In this document: positions 36,800 to 51,400 of the stretch, piece by piece
Numbering within the stretch: the stretch's first letter is position 1
Layout: the number at the start of each line of letters is the position of its first letter
Source of the DNA: Amanita rubescens
Lineage: Eukaryota > Basidiomycota > Agaricomycetes > Agaricales > Amanitaceae
DNA length: 64,000 bases
Direction of reading: 5' to 3'
NCBI GenBank assembly: GCA_015039365.1
Contig: WION01000008.1
Span: forward strand, 186,001-250,000
Notes under the pieces: model-generated
Databases searched by the model: none
What the model saw: the letters and a program-made list of their open reading frames with translations, nothing else
What the model was told of the DNA's origin: nothing
Made by a program: the position numbers and the translations under genes

Positions 36800-38742
36800 A
36801 TGTCGCTGATCCAGCATCTAGACAGTCTCCGAGCTGGTCTGCTTCTGCCTGAAACAGAAGAGACATGGGATCATATAGCAAATGCCATCGACGCGCTAAC
36901 AGATATCTGTCGAAACGGAGCGTGCGACTCCCCTCAAGAGTTAATCCCTGCACTCAAGTCGTTGTCCCGCCCGCTGATCAGTGCTCTCAACTCGGAAAGG
37001 ACGCGTTTGTCCGGACCCGCCATTGATCTCATAGCCGCGATAGCTAGTGGCCTAGGTCCTGACTTTGACCCTCTGTTATCCATATTTTTCCCGACTCTCC
37101 TCTTGCTCTGCTCTCGTACCAATAAAGTGGTAGCTACTCGAGCAAGGACTTGTGTTCTCACCATCGTACAGGCAACCCAACTGCCCTCCATATTGTCTCA
37201 TCTATCGCAACATTCCAAAGATAAAACTTCATCGCTGAGATTAGTCGTTGCAGAGTGTACCTTGGCGTGTCTGAACTGCTTTAATCCTCCCGACTTGGAA
37301 AGGGAGTCACGCGCTAGAGACATTGAATTTCTTATTCGCGCAACTGCGAAAGATGCCGCAGCCGACATCCGCAAAGTCAGTCGCGACATATACAAGGCGT
37401 ATACACTTCTTTTGCCTAACAGAGTAAAAAGGTATGTCCGTATACTTCAAACTTGAACAGCTGTCATGATTTTTTGTTTAGTTTTGTTGCACCTCTCTCA
37501 CCAACTACCAAGAAGTATCTTGACGTCAAGCTGTCAAATCCACCAGATTCTGGCATGAAACCAAGGTCGCATCTCACTGCTTCGACTTCGTCTGTCTCAG
37601 CCCGTCCAGCTAGACATCTGGATTCCGTGGTCCTTGAACGACCAAAGTCTTCTTTGTCTTGCCGTACAGATGACTCCAAAGGCGGTAAAAAGGCTGAATT
37701 AGATCCTCGGCCACAATCCGCCTTGCAGAATCGCTCAGCTCCTTTGGTCAGTCAACACCGACAAGAGGCCAAACGAGTACCCCTTTTAACAGCGGAACGA
37801 ATACCTACCGGCCAAAAAGTTTCGTCCTTTACGCAACCTGTGCTTCCGATGCTACTTAGGGCACAGGGGCGTGTCGGAGACCCTCTCTTGAAAGCAACCG
37901 CGGCGCCCACTGGCCCAAAGAGAATACCCCTGCCTGAAGCTCCGCCAGCTTCGCAACCGGCACCTCGAGCTGACAACATAACCCAGGCAATACTCTGCAA
38001 TGTCAATTCTACAGCGACTTCTGGAACATTTGTCCAGAAGTCACTTAACGGTGATTCGAAGGTCATTAACAAGAAGACGACAGCTAGCCGTCTTCCTAAT
38101 CCATCGATCTCTTCAGACAAGAAGACTAGCGAACCTCGACGACCAACTCAGAGGAGTATATCGCAACCGACACAATCACAGCTAGCGAAAACCAGACCCA
38201 CTGTGAGCAAACCAACTGTCAGTCGAAAACCGTCCCACAAATCGACGATGCCTAAAAATACCGAGAGAAAAGTGGCATCTCATCAGTCGAACGATGCGAA
38301 AGTGCAGGCTGAACCGAAAGCAGCCCTTCCAACTTTGGGCACCGTTACACCAGAGAACAGTGACATGCCAGCAGCTGCACGAGCTAAAGAAACGGTTGCG
38401 ACATACTTAGGGCAGGCTGAAGCAGAGGCGTTAACTGAGTCGGAATTGGAATGTGAAACGCCAAAGAAGGCGCAGAACTTGGCCAAAGACTTGGTCAACG
38501 AAACTCCAATATCAGCTCTTCTCACCTCCATTGAGCAAGGGTTTTTGTTCACACCCTCATCTCCTCTTTCTCCACCTGAGATGTATGTGAACAGACAAAT
38601 GATCAATGACAATCAACCATTTCCACTACGAATACCACAAAAAGACATGGTTAGGACAGGACAGTCAGAACTACCAACAACAGATCTGAAAAGCGAGGAG
38701 CAAAGACAAGTGCTGGGCATCGTAGAGATAAATAGTTGTTGA
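36800..38742 (+). CDS. CLASP N-terminal/TOG domain protein
   Basis: Exons join(36800..37431,37482..38742), 630 aa. Residues 1-215 form HEAT-like helical repeats: WDHIANAIDALTDICRNGA, PALKSLSRPLISALNSERTR, and the TOG-type end ADIRKVSRDIYKAYTLLLPN then SFVAPLSPTTKKYL. Residues 220-430 are basic and Ser/Pro-rich (SVSARPARHLDSVVLERPKS), typical of microtubule-lattice binding in CLASP/Stu1. The rest is disordered, with a glutamate-rich segment near the end. Likely binds tubulin and stabilises spindle microtubules. It is shorter than Stu1 (about 1500 aa) and has one TOG unit only, so it is a relative rather than a clear orthologue. Confidence 0.78.
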
Positions 38743-38825
38743 TGTATTTTTAATTTTCTGTGACTTTGCGCATCTTAATAATAATTGCTGAGCGTTTGCA
38801 ATAAAACTTACCAGGAAACAGGTGA

Positions 38826-39170
38826 TCAATGACTGAGATACTTCCTCCCTTTTGCCAAGCGGCGACTGAGGATCTTCCTGCCCCCCAAAGACTTTTTCCT
38901 GGCAAGGAAACCATGCTTTCTTTTCCTTTTGCGCTGCGAGGGTTGGTACTCGGCGCCTCTTTGGGCATTCCGGGAGAGGAAGTGGGGGAGCGCTGGCGGG
39001 AGCGCCAGGGCGACAAGAGGTGGCGCAAGGGGGAAGCGAGGAAAGCGGGGTGTAGTGTGGTACGGACGCGGCCTGCGATGACAGCAGCGGGCGGGCGAGC
39101 GGGGCGAGAGACGGCGGACGGGCCACAAGTTGAACGAGCGCTCTGGACAAACGCGGCATGTCAGGGCCAC
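38826..39170 (-). CDS. MRPL34: Mitochondrial ribosomal protein bL34m
   Basis: Single open frame, 114 aa. The last 44 residues are bL34: [20 protein letters not shown] then [17 protein letters not shown], matching the QPS..(R/K)RK(R)KHGF signature. The first 70 residues are Arg/Pro-rich, as for a matrix-targeting sequence. An overlapping frame on the same strand begins [16 protein letters not shown] and also looks like a presequence; fungal L34 precursors often start MPR-I/L-S. It would join the L34 frame if one base were extra. The coding region is locally GC-rich. Function: large-subunit protein of the mitoribosome. Divergent from ALA1, 100 bp between starts. Confidence 0.87.
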   Translation of the reverse strand: MALTCRVCPERSFNLWPVRRLSPRSPARCCHRRPRPYHTTPRFPRFPLAPPLVALALPPALPHFLSRNAQRGAEYQPSQRKRKRKHGFLARKKSLGGRKILSRRLAKGRKYLSH

Positions 39171-39270
39171 ACCGACGGATTTTCCAAATCAGGATCCAAT
39201 CACGTGACTGTCATGCTTCTGGCCCGCCATCGCCTTCGTCTTCGTCTCACTAAGCACGGCCCGTTTCTCC

Positions 39271-42780
<3,510 letters not shown>

Positions 42781-42806
42781 ACAGTTATTTGATATGGACA
42801 AACTAG

Positions 42807-43029
42807 ATGAAACATCGCGGGAACAGCCGAATTTCACAACGTACTGCGTTTCTGAGGGTAAGTGGCCGAATTCTGTCAACCAAAGGTGAGTATTTCCAGA
42901 TGATTCATGGTCGCGATTCCTGTACCGGTACTGGCGTGGGCGACACCATTACGAACCGCCACAGCAATTTTGTGGGGTGGATTGGGTGGACTGGCACTGG
43001 ATGACGCTATCAAAGAATCGCCATGCTGA
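42807..43029 (+). CDS. Possible small hydrophobic protein gene
   Basis: Between ALA1 and RPS18. Two overlapping pieces look coding. One opens at ATG 42807 with an Arg-rich, presequence-like start (MKHRGNSRISQRTAFLRVSG). The other is a 40-residue frame from ATG 42907 to the stop at 43027 with one hydrophobic helix (TAILWGGLGGLALDDAI). An intron with donor GTGAGT near 42886 and acceptor after 42963 would join them into a 47-aa membrane protein. No family recognised. The stop lies 40 bp before the RPS18 ATG, so this could instead be its leader. Confidence 0.25.
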
Positions 43030-43069
43030 TTCGTAGTTACGCCCTAGGAAAAACCTCTGAGAACAAAAG

Positions 43070-43698
43070 ATGTCTCTCGTCGTTCCCGAAGCACATCAGC
43101 AATTTCAGGTAGGAATATCTTTTTTTTTTTTTTGCGGAGCGCTTCTAACATATTGACATATTTAGCACATTCTGCGTCTTTTGAACACCAATGTCGACGG
43201 GAAAAGGAAGGTCATGTATGCTTTGACGGAAATAAAGGGTGTGGGTCGCCGTTATTCAAACATAGTGTGCAAGAAAGCAGACGTAGACCTCAATAAACGG
43301 TATGTGTTACAGTTGTTATCTACAGCCTAAAGTCTCATGGCGGGACAGCGCGGGAGAGCTAAACTCTGACGAGCTTGAGCGAATCGTTACCATAATCCAA
43401 AATCCAACGCAGTTCAAGATCCCTAGCTGGTTCTTGAACAGACAGAAGGACATTGTCGATGGCAAGAATTCACAGATATTGTCAAATGGTGTAGACTCGA
43501 AACTCCGTGATGATCTGGAGAGACTAAAGAAGATTCGCGCCCATCGCGGTCTGAGGCATTTTTGGGGACTTCGTGTCCGGGGGCAACACACAAAAACGAC
43601 AGGTAAACAGGATCAGTATATTTTGTATCTACATTTGACGATATACTCTGCCAGGGAGACGCGGAAAGACTGTCGGTGTGTCGAAGAAGCGTGGTTGA
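43070..43698 (+). CDS. RPS18: 40S ribosomal protein S18 (uS13)
   Basis: Exons join(43070..43108,43166..43299,43349..43602,43655..43698), 156 aa, as in other fungi. [20 protein letters not shown] opens the protein; [20 protein letters not shown] is the uS13 helix-turn-helix, and the C-terminus reads [20 protein letters not shown] then VSKKRG. Part of the small-subunit head, contacting P-site tRNA and the uL5/uL18 bridge. The first intron contains a run of 14 T. Compact intron-rich structure is usual for agaricomycete ribosomal genes. Confidence 0.96.
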
Positions 43699-43877
43699 AG
43701 GAGTGTTTACGATCCATATTTTGTTGCTGGTCGAACTAGTACGAAATGGCATATCACGTGACTATTACTAGAAAATTCGGGAGTAGATAATGGTGTCGGA
43801 TGGTTCAATTGCACCAACTCATGTCAGCCACCTGGGCACAAGCTCACGTACGCCACCCATGGCTTAGTCCGTTCACC

Positions 43878-44526
43878 ATGAAGCGCAAGGTTTGCCATAA
43901 CGATAGCGATGACCTCGGTCTCGAAGAAGACGAGCCGTCGGATGTGCCGCGTCCCACCAAACGTCGCAGATATTCCACACTCGAGCACGGCTTTGCTCAT
44001 CTTAGCTTGGCACACGACTTCCCTATAAGCGGAAAAGTAGAGAGCGTGGAAGATGTAGAAATGCCCATGGAATCAGATGCGCCGACGTTCACAGTTGCTT
44101 CCCCTAGCTCTGTCGAGGAGTCAATACCCGTTATCGATAACGACGTCAGAATGCGTAAATCTACTTGGTATGAACCTGAACCCGATCGTAGGTCTTCTGC
44201 TGTAATTTCTTCGCGTATATGAACCTGTACCGTGTTCACGTGTCAGTATAGGTATCGTTATTACGGACCTGGAATCTTCGTCCGATGAAGAGACCGATGC
44301 GCAGGAGAGTGGAGATCTTTACGTCTCTCCTGCCTTGTTGGACCACATCCGATCACATAGGTTTGGTTCAAATCTCAAAGGACCACCGAGCCAAGCACTC
44401 GTTCTTTATCGACCAATGCCACGTACTGTCACCACATATGAGGATGCTGCGGCGAAGGCAAATGCCATCGCACCTATAAAAAAATCTACAAAAAAGGAAG
44501 AGGATGCTATGGATCTGGAACCGTAG
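43878..44526 (+). CDS. Hypothetical acidic protein
   Basis: Exons join(43878..44187,44252..44526), 194 aa, phases close. The N-terminus MKRKVCHNDSDDLGLEEDEP and the basic stretch RPTKRRRYSTLEHGFAHLSL suggest nuclear localisation. Mid-protein is acidic (DLESSSDEETDAQESGD). The C-terminus contains LLDHIRSHRFGS and ALVLYRPMPRTV, short blocks that look conserved, then a Lys/Glu tail. No domain recognised. I chose ATG 43878 over an upstream in-frame start because its context follows RPS18 by only 180 bp. Converges on HAP2. Confidence 0.7.
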
Positions 44527-44651
44527 TAAAACTTTTTAATACCCAATCATAATTATCTCTAAACGACTGGTTGGAATGGATTTATGCGGTAGTCCGTCAA
44601 GAAGTAGCAGTGCCAAATTGTAGAATTTCTTCTGTTCTCCGTTGTATTTCT

Positions 44652-45503
44652 TCACTTGCGACAGTTGTCCGGATACATAAACGCATCCAGTCTAGAGTGG
44701 TGATGCCGGGCATGTGCATGGGGGTGTGGTACATGATGCATTTGTAAGGGAGGGTATGGTGCAGTAAGAGTGATGGGCGCAGGGTTGGTTGTCCCTTTGT
44801 GACTACCATGGGGTGGCTCGAGATAAAGACCATTAGAGATGGGTGTCTTGGAAGCCATGTGCATCTGTTGGGGTAGGTTGCGGTGCCCGAGCAGGCTGAG
44901 AAACTGGATTGGTCTGGTTGATGGGAAGCGAAGAACGATAGTCAAGGCCAACCATAGCTAAGGGTTCTGTATGTTGGGGAACGAATGACTCTTCGTCTAC
45001 AGGAAGTTGTGCCTTGACGGAAGGACTCTCGTCTACATAGGTGGAATGAGAAGTAGAAGAAGAAGAGGGTTCGTTATTTTGGGCGGCTTTCTGAGCCGCA
45101 ATCTCATCTGCGGTAAGAAATCTCCCGCCTGGACCGCGTGGGCGGCGCATAGCATGTTTATGGCGGGATTCGTGGAGATATGGCTGAGGATGGAGGGTGA
45201 GAAAAGCAAGGAAATAGAGAAAGGGAGTACCTTGCGTTGTCTGGAAAGACGATGTAGCTCTTCTAGACGAGCACGAGCTACGCGGCGCTTAAGGATGCGG
45301 TAATACTGTTTTGCGTTGACGTAGAGGGGTTCGTCGTCAACGGGATGTTGTGGGAGCTGTTGAGGAGGGAGAGGGTGATGAGAGATTGATGGAGGGTCAA
45401 CTTGATGAGTGAAGATGTTCTGTTCAGCGTCTGGATAAGCTCTATTCCATTGTTGAAGGTGATAGGCGGAGGAAGGAAACAGGTGATCGACGCCAGTCTC
45501 CAT
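44652..45503 (-). CDS. HAP2: CCAAT-binding factor subunit HAP2 (NF-YA)
   Basis: Exons complement join(44652..44864,44905..45183,45231..45503), 254 aa. The core has the subunit-association helix [20 protein letters not shown] and the DNA-binding end [20 protein letters not shown], then GRFLTADEI. The 47-nt intron falls exactly between the two parts. It binds CCAAT with HAP3/HAP5, controlling respiration, heme and nitrogen genes. The third exon is less certain. It uses a 40-nt intron to reach a His/Pro-rich tail ([18 protein letters not shown]). Without it the protein stops at 44833 after [10 protein letters not shown]. Divergent from THO1, 72 bp between starts. Confidence 0.92.
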
Positions 45504-45575
45504 GATTGGCTGTCCTGCGATAACCCGCTGCGCCCTGTCGCCAAGTCACACTATTGTCACACACACACACAACAC

Positions 45576-46160
45576 ATGGACGCATCTCTCAAATCCCTCA
45601 AAGTTGCTGACCTTAAACTCATCCTCTCCACAGCCGGTCTCTCAGCTCCAGCTCGTGCTACAAAGGCTGACCTCATATCACGTATTCAAGCTAGTCCACA
45701 AGCTACAACAGCCATCCGTTCCCTTCACCCTAACCTCCTACCCCCGGACTCTCCACCCCTTGTCTCCGACCCTCAACCACCTTCCCCTGAACCACCTCAC
45801 CCTGCACCCGCTATCACAGATGCCCCTCCCGCAGATTCTGACCTCGAGAGGCGACAACTACGTGCAGAACGTTTCGGTGTTCCCCTCCAACCCACAGACC
45901 CTGAGCTAGAGAAGCGCAAAAAGCGTGCAGAGCGGTTCGGCATCCCGCTCCTTGAGACGTCCAAGCCCAAAAATGCTGCCAATGTACGTGTTTTTCTCTC
46001 TGTGTATCAGCGCATATATACCGACGGGGGTGTTCAGGATGCAGATAAGCTCAAAGCGCATGCAGACCCGGGGAAAAAGAGGAGCGCAACAGCAGAGACG
46101 CTTGATGTGGAGGAGCAGGAACGACGCAAAAAACGGGCAGAGAGGTTCGGGACAGCATGA
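45576..46160 (+). CDS. THO1: SAP-domain mRNP protein THO1 (SARNP/CIP29-like)
   Basis: Exons join(45576..45983,46038..46160), 176 aa. The N-terminal SAP motif is SLKVADLKLILSTAGLSAPA then TKADLISRIQ. A Pro-rich linker follows. The C-terminus has three copies of the motif RAERFG (LRAERFGVPL, KRAERFGIPL, KRAERFGTA), the RNA/Sub2-binding signature of Tho1 and human SARNP. It acts in mRNP assembly and export with the TREX helicase. The single intron is 54 nt with no stop in frame, so retention would insert 18 residues between motifs two and three. Confidence 0.9.
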   Translation: MDASLKSLKVADLKLILSTAGLSAPARATKADLISRIQASPQATTAIRSLHPNLLPPDSPPLVSDPQPPSPEPPHPAPAITDAPPADSDLERRQLRAERFGVPLQPTDPELEKRKKRAERFGIPLLETSKPKNAANVRVFLSVYQRIYTDGGVQDADKLKAHADPGKKRSATAETLDVEEQERRKKRAERFGTA

Positions 46161-46935
46161 TGAATTGTAGAGTAGACTAGCAGCAAATAGTAGTACGTCA
46201 TGTGACGGCGATTGTATCCTAGACCGGGGCCTCTCTGCGACGCTCACCGCTCATTTAGGTCATGCAGGCTTGCCTCTGGCGTGAATAACGTGCAGTAAAT
46301 CGGAAAAGACAAATCTTACAAGCGGAATTAGACCTACAGCTACCATAAGATCCATCCTTGATACGACTGGTCATAATTTCAGATGTAATCTATACCACCC
46401 AGGATGCGCCAATAGTGAACCCCTGATATATATCCCACCTCCGTGCTGGAACTGTGTCGCTTATAGAATTTATACGGCCAGTTGCTTTGTCCAGGCAATA
46501 AAATGCAAGCATGGAGACTGGGTTTGCGTTCACTTCGACGACGTAGGCGACGAAGTCGATAGTAGGCACATCGACAGCCTAGGGAAGGAGGCACTGTGGC
46601 ATGATGGTAAAAGTATCATCGGTGAAGCACACTTTATTGAGTATTTTGCCGTAGCAACTTGTGCGGGATGCGAGCGAATTGGTCGTTGAGGCTCACTGTG
46701 CCGAATCTGACACAGATCGTTTCATCATTGAATAAAAAAGGAATTTTACACCACCCTACCTATCCAATAGTGATTATGTGTTCAGAAGTTAGCGGAAAAC
46801 AACATGACGCGAAGCAAAACCTCGCCCTTGTACTCGCATGGAAAAGGTATCGCGAACGATGACCATGATGTCGAAACATGTCCAAATATATAACTAGAAT
46901 AACATTTGCTCGATAAGCTTCAACTCTTGACCGCT
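46161..46935. other. Intergenic between THO1 and REI1
   Basis: 775 bp, one of the longer gaps. Short open frames on both strands, including a minus-strand Arg-rich one at 46379..46594, show no family similarity. I see no RNA gene signal. It should hold the THO1 3' UTR and the REI1 promoter. Confidence 0.5.
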
Positions 46936-48379
46936 ATGGCAGACCAAATCCTCTTTACATGTCTTTCGTGTTCCATAGCATTCCTATCCGCAGAGGAACA
47001 AAGTATGTCGCATTGCGCTTTTGACCAACCTTATTAATCACAATCTCAGGGTTACATTATCGCTCAGATCACCACCGTTACAATATGAAGCGTCGGGTCG
47101 CTGGTCTGCCGCCCGTCAGCGCTTTAGTGTTCAATGAAAAGGTCCTAGAACGACGACAGGAGACGGCCGTTATCATTTCTCCAAAAGACTTTACCTGTTC
47201 GACCTGCAAGTGAAGATTTTTTACTCGATCCTTCTTATAAAACGCTAACGTCCATCCCAGTAAGGTATACATCACGGAGAATGCATACAAATCACATTTG
47301 TCGTCCAAGAGACACCGAGAAAATGAGTTGAAAGTCAACTCCAGATCAGCCCCGGACACCATCAAACCCTCGGAGGATCAGCCTGTGTTAAAGAAAGCGG
47401 ACGCCTCTGTTACACTATCTCAAGGCACGGACGAAGACGAAGCAACGCAAGCAATTGACCAGAAAATAGCCGCCGCGCGGACCCGGTTATCAACTTCTGA
47501 CTGCCTTTTCTGCCCAAGTACATCTGCGTCGCTAGCAGAGAATCTGACTCACATGTCACTCTCACATTCATTCTTTGTCCCCGATGCAGAAGTATCTCGT
47601 CGACCTTCCGGGCCTCCTCACCTATCTAGGAGAGAAGATTGCCGTCGGCAACGTCTGCATATTTTGTAATGCAAAGAGCCGCGAATTTCGTACGTTAGAA
47701 GCCGTTCGAAAGCATATGGCTGATAAGAGTCATTGCAAAATCGCCGTACGAAACTGAGAAGCGATCGGCTCGAAATATCTGATTACTACGATTTCTCCGG
47801 TTCTTATCCAGACGCAGAATTCTAGGAAGAGCAAAAAGGCCTCAGGTGAAGGCTCGGACCAAGAATGGGAAGATGTCGGGGAGGACGATATCGATGCTGA
47901 CGAGATCGTGGATGAGGCGGAAACAGACGAAGAGAGTCCTCCTGACAATCAGATCACGTACGGAGACACTGAATACGAACTCGTGCTGCCATCAGGAGCG
48001 CGCATCGGACACAGGTCAATGAAACGATATTATGCTCAGTCGTTCAGATTCACGCCACACTCAGATAAGGATACTGATTCCGGTGTGGCACTGGTTCGAC
48101 GGTTACTTGCTGATAAGAATGCGGCTCTCGTGCCGCGAAGAGGCGGTTTTGGAGCTTTTGGCATGGGGACTGCAGTAGTCAAAGCGCGGAATGCGGGAGA
48201 GGCACGAAATGCAGGTCGACACGTCCTAGAACACCGTGATCAACGGCGGCGTGAGGAGTTCAAAACCAAAGTCGCCTTTAAACACAATCATCAAAAGCAT
48301 TACAGAGATCCTCGTAAGTCTCTTCCATTATGTGAAGTCTTAGAGCTGAATACCAAGGCCTAATTTAGTGTTACAATGA
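46936..48379 (+). CDS. REI1: Cytoplasmic pre-60S factor REI1/ZNF622, with clustered frame breaks
   Basis: Exons 46936..47002, 47050..47209, 47261..48313, 48369..48379. First zinc finger: FTCLSCSIAF...HYRSDHHRYNMKRRVA; second: FTCSTCNKVYITENAYKSHL with SSKRHRENE; the third pair spans DCLFCPS and HMSLSHSFFVPD, then CIFCNAKSREFRTLEAVRKH. C-terminus FKHNHQKHYRDPLLQ. REI1 removes Arx1 from pre-60S particles and probes the exit tunnel. Exon 3 changes frame four times, each by one extra base: about 47592, 47746, 47768 and 47823. The conserved pieces are YLVDLPGLLTYLGEK, YETEKRS, LEISDYYDFSGSYPDAE, then the acidic linker. With four bases removed the reading closes exactly at 428 aa. Confidence 0.88.
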
Positions 48380-48489
48380 ACGGGCGAGACATCTACACAT
48401 AATAAATAGCAATGTGAAGGGATATAGCTATAGGGCTGGAGGGTATATATAACAATGTCTTCAGTGCAATAGAAAGCAACGAAATCTCT

Positions 48490-51400
48490 TCAATACAGAT
48501 AGGCAGCGGGAACGACTCCTTCTCGGCCTGTCTGTACATCTCGAGCGAACCACCATCTGAACGATTGTCTTAACAAGCGACACGGTGAAGCAATGCTTGA
48601 CTTACGAAGGATCCCGATCGTCCAAAACTTCCAATTCTGCCCCTGCAGATATTGGTAGTTCGCCTTCTCCAGCTCCATCAAAGGAGTATCTCGCGTGGGC
48701 TGGTCTGCTGGCTTCTTCAGGTGCCATCATCCCCCCTATCGCATCACTTGGCGTTTCTGCTCGGAGATAGTTACTGGCATCGGCGCCATATGCTTCTTGA
48801 TCCAGTCCATCTCTGTTGGCCCTTTCTTCCTCTTTTTCAGGATTGTAGTTGCTGTATGGACTTGTACCAAGGATAGTGGTACGGGTCGCCGCGTTGATAT
48901 GCTCCAGGAGTGACGAAGGTCGATGCTGAAGAGAAGAGTCATCATCATCTTCGGCCGTGTCAAGTTTGGTAAATTTGTCATCTCGACGAGAGAAGAGTGT
49001 CCATAATATGCCGATCAGTGCCAACAGGAATACGACCCCCGCAGCTATCGCTATGGAAATGAGAATAACGACGCCAGTGGCGAGGAAATCTACGAAAATT
49101 AGTTATGGCTCAGAGGGCATGAATTAAACTCACGATATTGAGTAAAGGAAAAGTTTGAAATTGAATAAAAGAGTGATGCAGCGTAGCTTGGGGTACCGCT
49201 CGCAGACGTCGTAACGATATATGGAGTTAATGTTTGACCATCGAAGAGGGCGGTCGCAGCATTGCCAAACGTGGAATCGTTCAACAAACCTGAGACCATA
49301 AGTACGCGGTCTGATTGTATGACATTATTTGACGCGTGAGTGTTTTGAAGAGGAACCATTGCAAGCTGCATAATGGTCGTGTTACTTTCTAGGGATGATC
49401 CTATTGTGCGTGAGTTCAAAGGTAATAACAGTTTCAAAGAACAGTTTTACCGAGAATTGTCCAATTCGAACCATTCCAAAACGAGAGGAAGGGTGTTGAA
49501 TCATCGCTTGACCTGGGTAACATGAGATGGCTTTACCTTGGGGTAATGTCATATACGTACCGTCCAGCGGCGAAAATACTATTTACATCGCCGTCGTTAA
49601 CTTCAACAGCTGTTGCCGGTCCTGGCAGATCCGCTCCTGTGCCAACAGACGTCCAAGTTCCGTTAGCGAAGCTATATTGAGCTACACTAGCAACTGCTCC
49701 ATCAGGTAACTGGATTGAACCTGCAGCGATTAACAACTCTTGGTTCGCCTGTTAAAGGACATGAGACATGATTAGAATGGACTATAATATGAATTCGAAA
49801 ACTGACGCCAGCATATGAGACAGAAGCAACCTCGCCCTGAATGCCGTTTCCAAGCGTATTCCATTGAAGGGTTGATGCATCGAAAGAGCATACTGCAGCG
49901 CAGGAAAGGGCACCTGCAGAAGTAAAAGAACCAGCAACAATTATCGCATTTCTTGATGATGGTTTGGTGACCGATCTGACGACAACAGAACTTGAAGAAC
50001 CGGCTTGTAATGGTTGTAAACCGGTCGCTGTCCATTCGTTCGCGGAGAGGTTATAGATGGCGATCCCGTTTGCGTTCGAACCTGGGAGCCCAAATTCCCC
50101 GCCAACATATAATAGACCATTGTCAACCAACAATGTACGCACGGTCCCATTGGCTTGTTCTCCTGACAAACCTCGGATTGTGCTAGATTGGGGATCATAG
50201 ATGACTATCGAGGTGACAGATGAACTAGATGTCACATATGAAAAGTTGCCACCTATAATGACCAGTTCTTGGGAATTATTAGCCCAAAACTCCCCAGCAA
50301 GTATGCTTGGTGCTAAGGCAGGAGGACCCTGTGGAAGTGGGACCAACTGGCCCGACGACGAGCTCTGTCGCGCGGACAAGTGAAGAGAGTGAGCACGTTT
50401 CCAAGACGTGGTGGGCGTATGCCATCTCCGGCGTGCATTGTTAGGAGCCGAAATGGACACTGGTGTACTGGCACCTTCATTGGCAAGCGGAATTCCAAAT
50501 GGCGTTACTGAGGGTCCACCATTACCATTCTGTATCATTACTAAGCCGCTTGCTCCATATTTCTCTAGAGCGGAAATTTCGCCTGCCAATAGTTGCGTTG
50601 TTGAGGTGGTATTAGTAACCATGTCCAACTGCGAGATCAGGAAACCGCCACTATTAACCCATGTAGCGTTAACCACGTCCCAGACAGCGAAGCCAGTAGC
50701 TTCGAACGCGTTATCACCGTTGCCAAAAAATGCCTTCGTGAATCGTCCGGCTACGAGCAGTTGGTTACCAGTCAACGCGAGATCAGTGACCTCTCCATCC
50801 ACTCCACCTCCGAGGGACTGCCACTGATTCTCTTGGGAGTTGTAAGCAGCTACACCTCTCAACGTTCCTTGAAACGAGCCGGACACGGTGTCAGTAAAGG
50901 AACCACCAGCAAATATCAGGCTGTCCGAGGCGACAATTGATGACACGGGTCCGTTTAGTCCACCACCAGAAAGCCCATTCAAGGTCCCATTCTCGTAGGT
51001 CACGATGTTAGCTGATCCCGACGCAGAACCCGATGATAGGGAAAACTCTCCGCCGAGATAGACAATGCCCGGGGAATGGCATAGGACGGTTTTGACTGTG
51101 ACATTCGTGAATCCACTTGCAGCCCCGATTCCGCTAAATAAATCCACTCCAATCGAATCGAGCGCAGTTTCACTCGAGTTTGACAAAGTTGTCGTCGCAT
51201 CTTCCGAGCCATTATCCAGAGGCCATTCAAAAAATCCAAATCCATTTCTTATTCCCTGCGTACCGACCGTACCATTTCCACCAGATGAGATTGTTGAACC
51301 ATTCACTGATTCGAGTACCAATTGAATCATATTGGCGACAATGTCATATTTGCCACCTTGACCAGTTCCTTGTGGGTTATCGGCCAGCGTCATGGTGATC

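Noticed and set aside
46379..46594. Minus-strand Arg-rich 71-codon frame
   Set aside because: No start context, no intron partners, no similarity; the opposite strand has an equally random open stretch.
47540..47600. An ordinary intron explaining the first REI1 shift
   Set aside because: The only donors upstream would delete the zinc-finger histidine region HMSLSHSFF, and their phases do not match.
47740..47824. Reading REI1 47746-47823 as an intron (GTACGA donor)
   Set aside because: The segment encodes the conserved LEISDYYDFSGSYPD block, so it must be coding.
50050..50090. tRNA-like B box (GGTTCGAAC) on the minus strand
   Set aside because: It lies inside RAX2 coding sequence, with no matching A box or cloverleaf.
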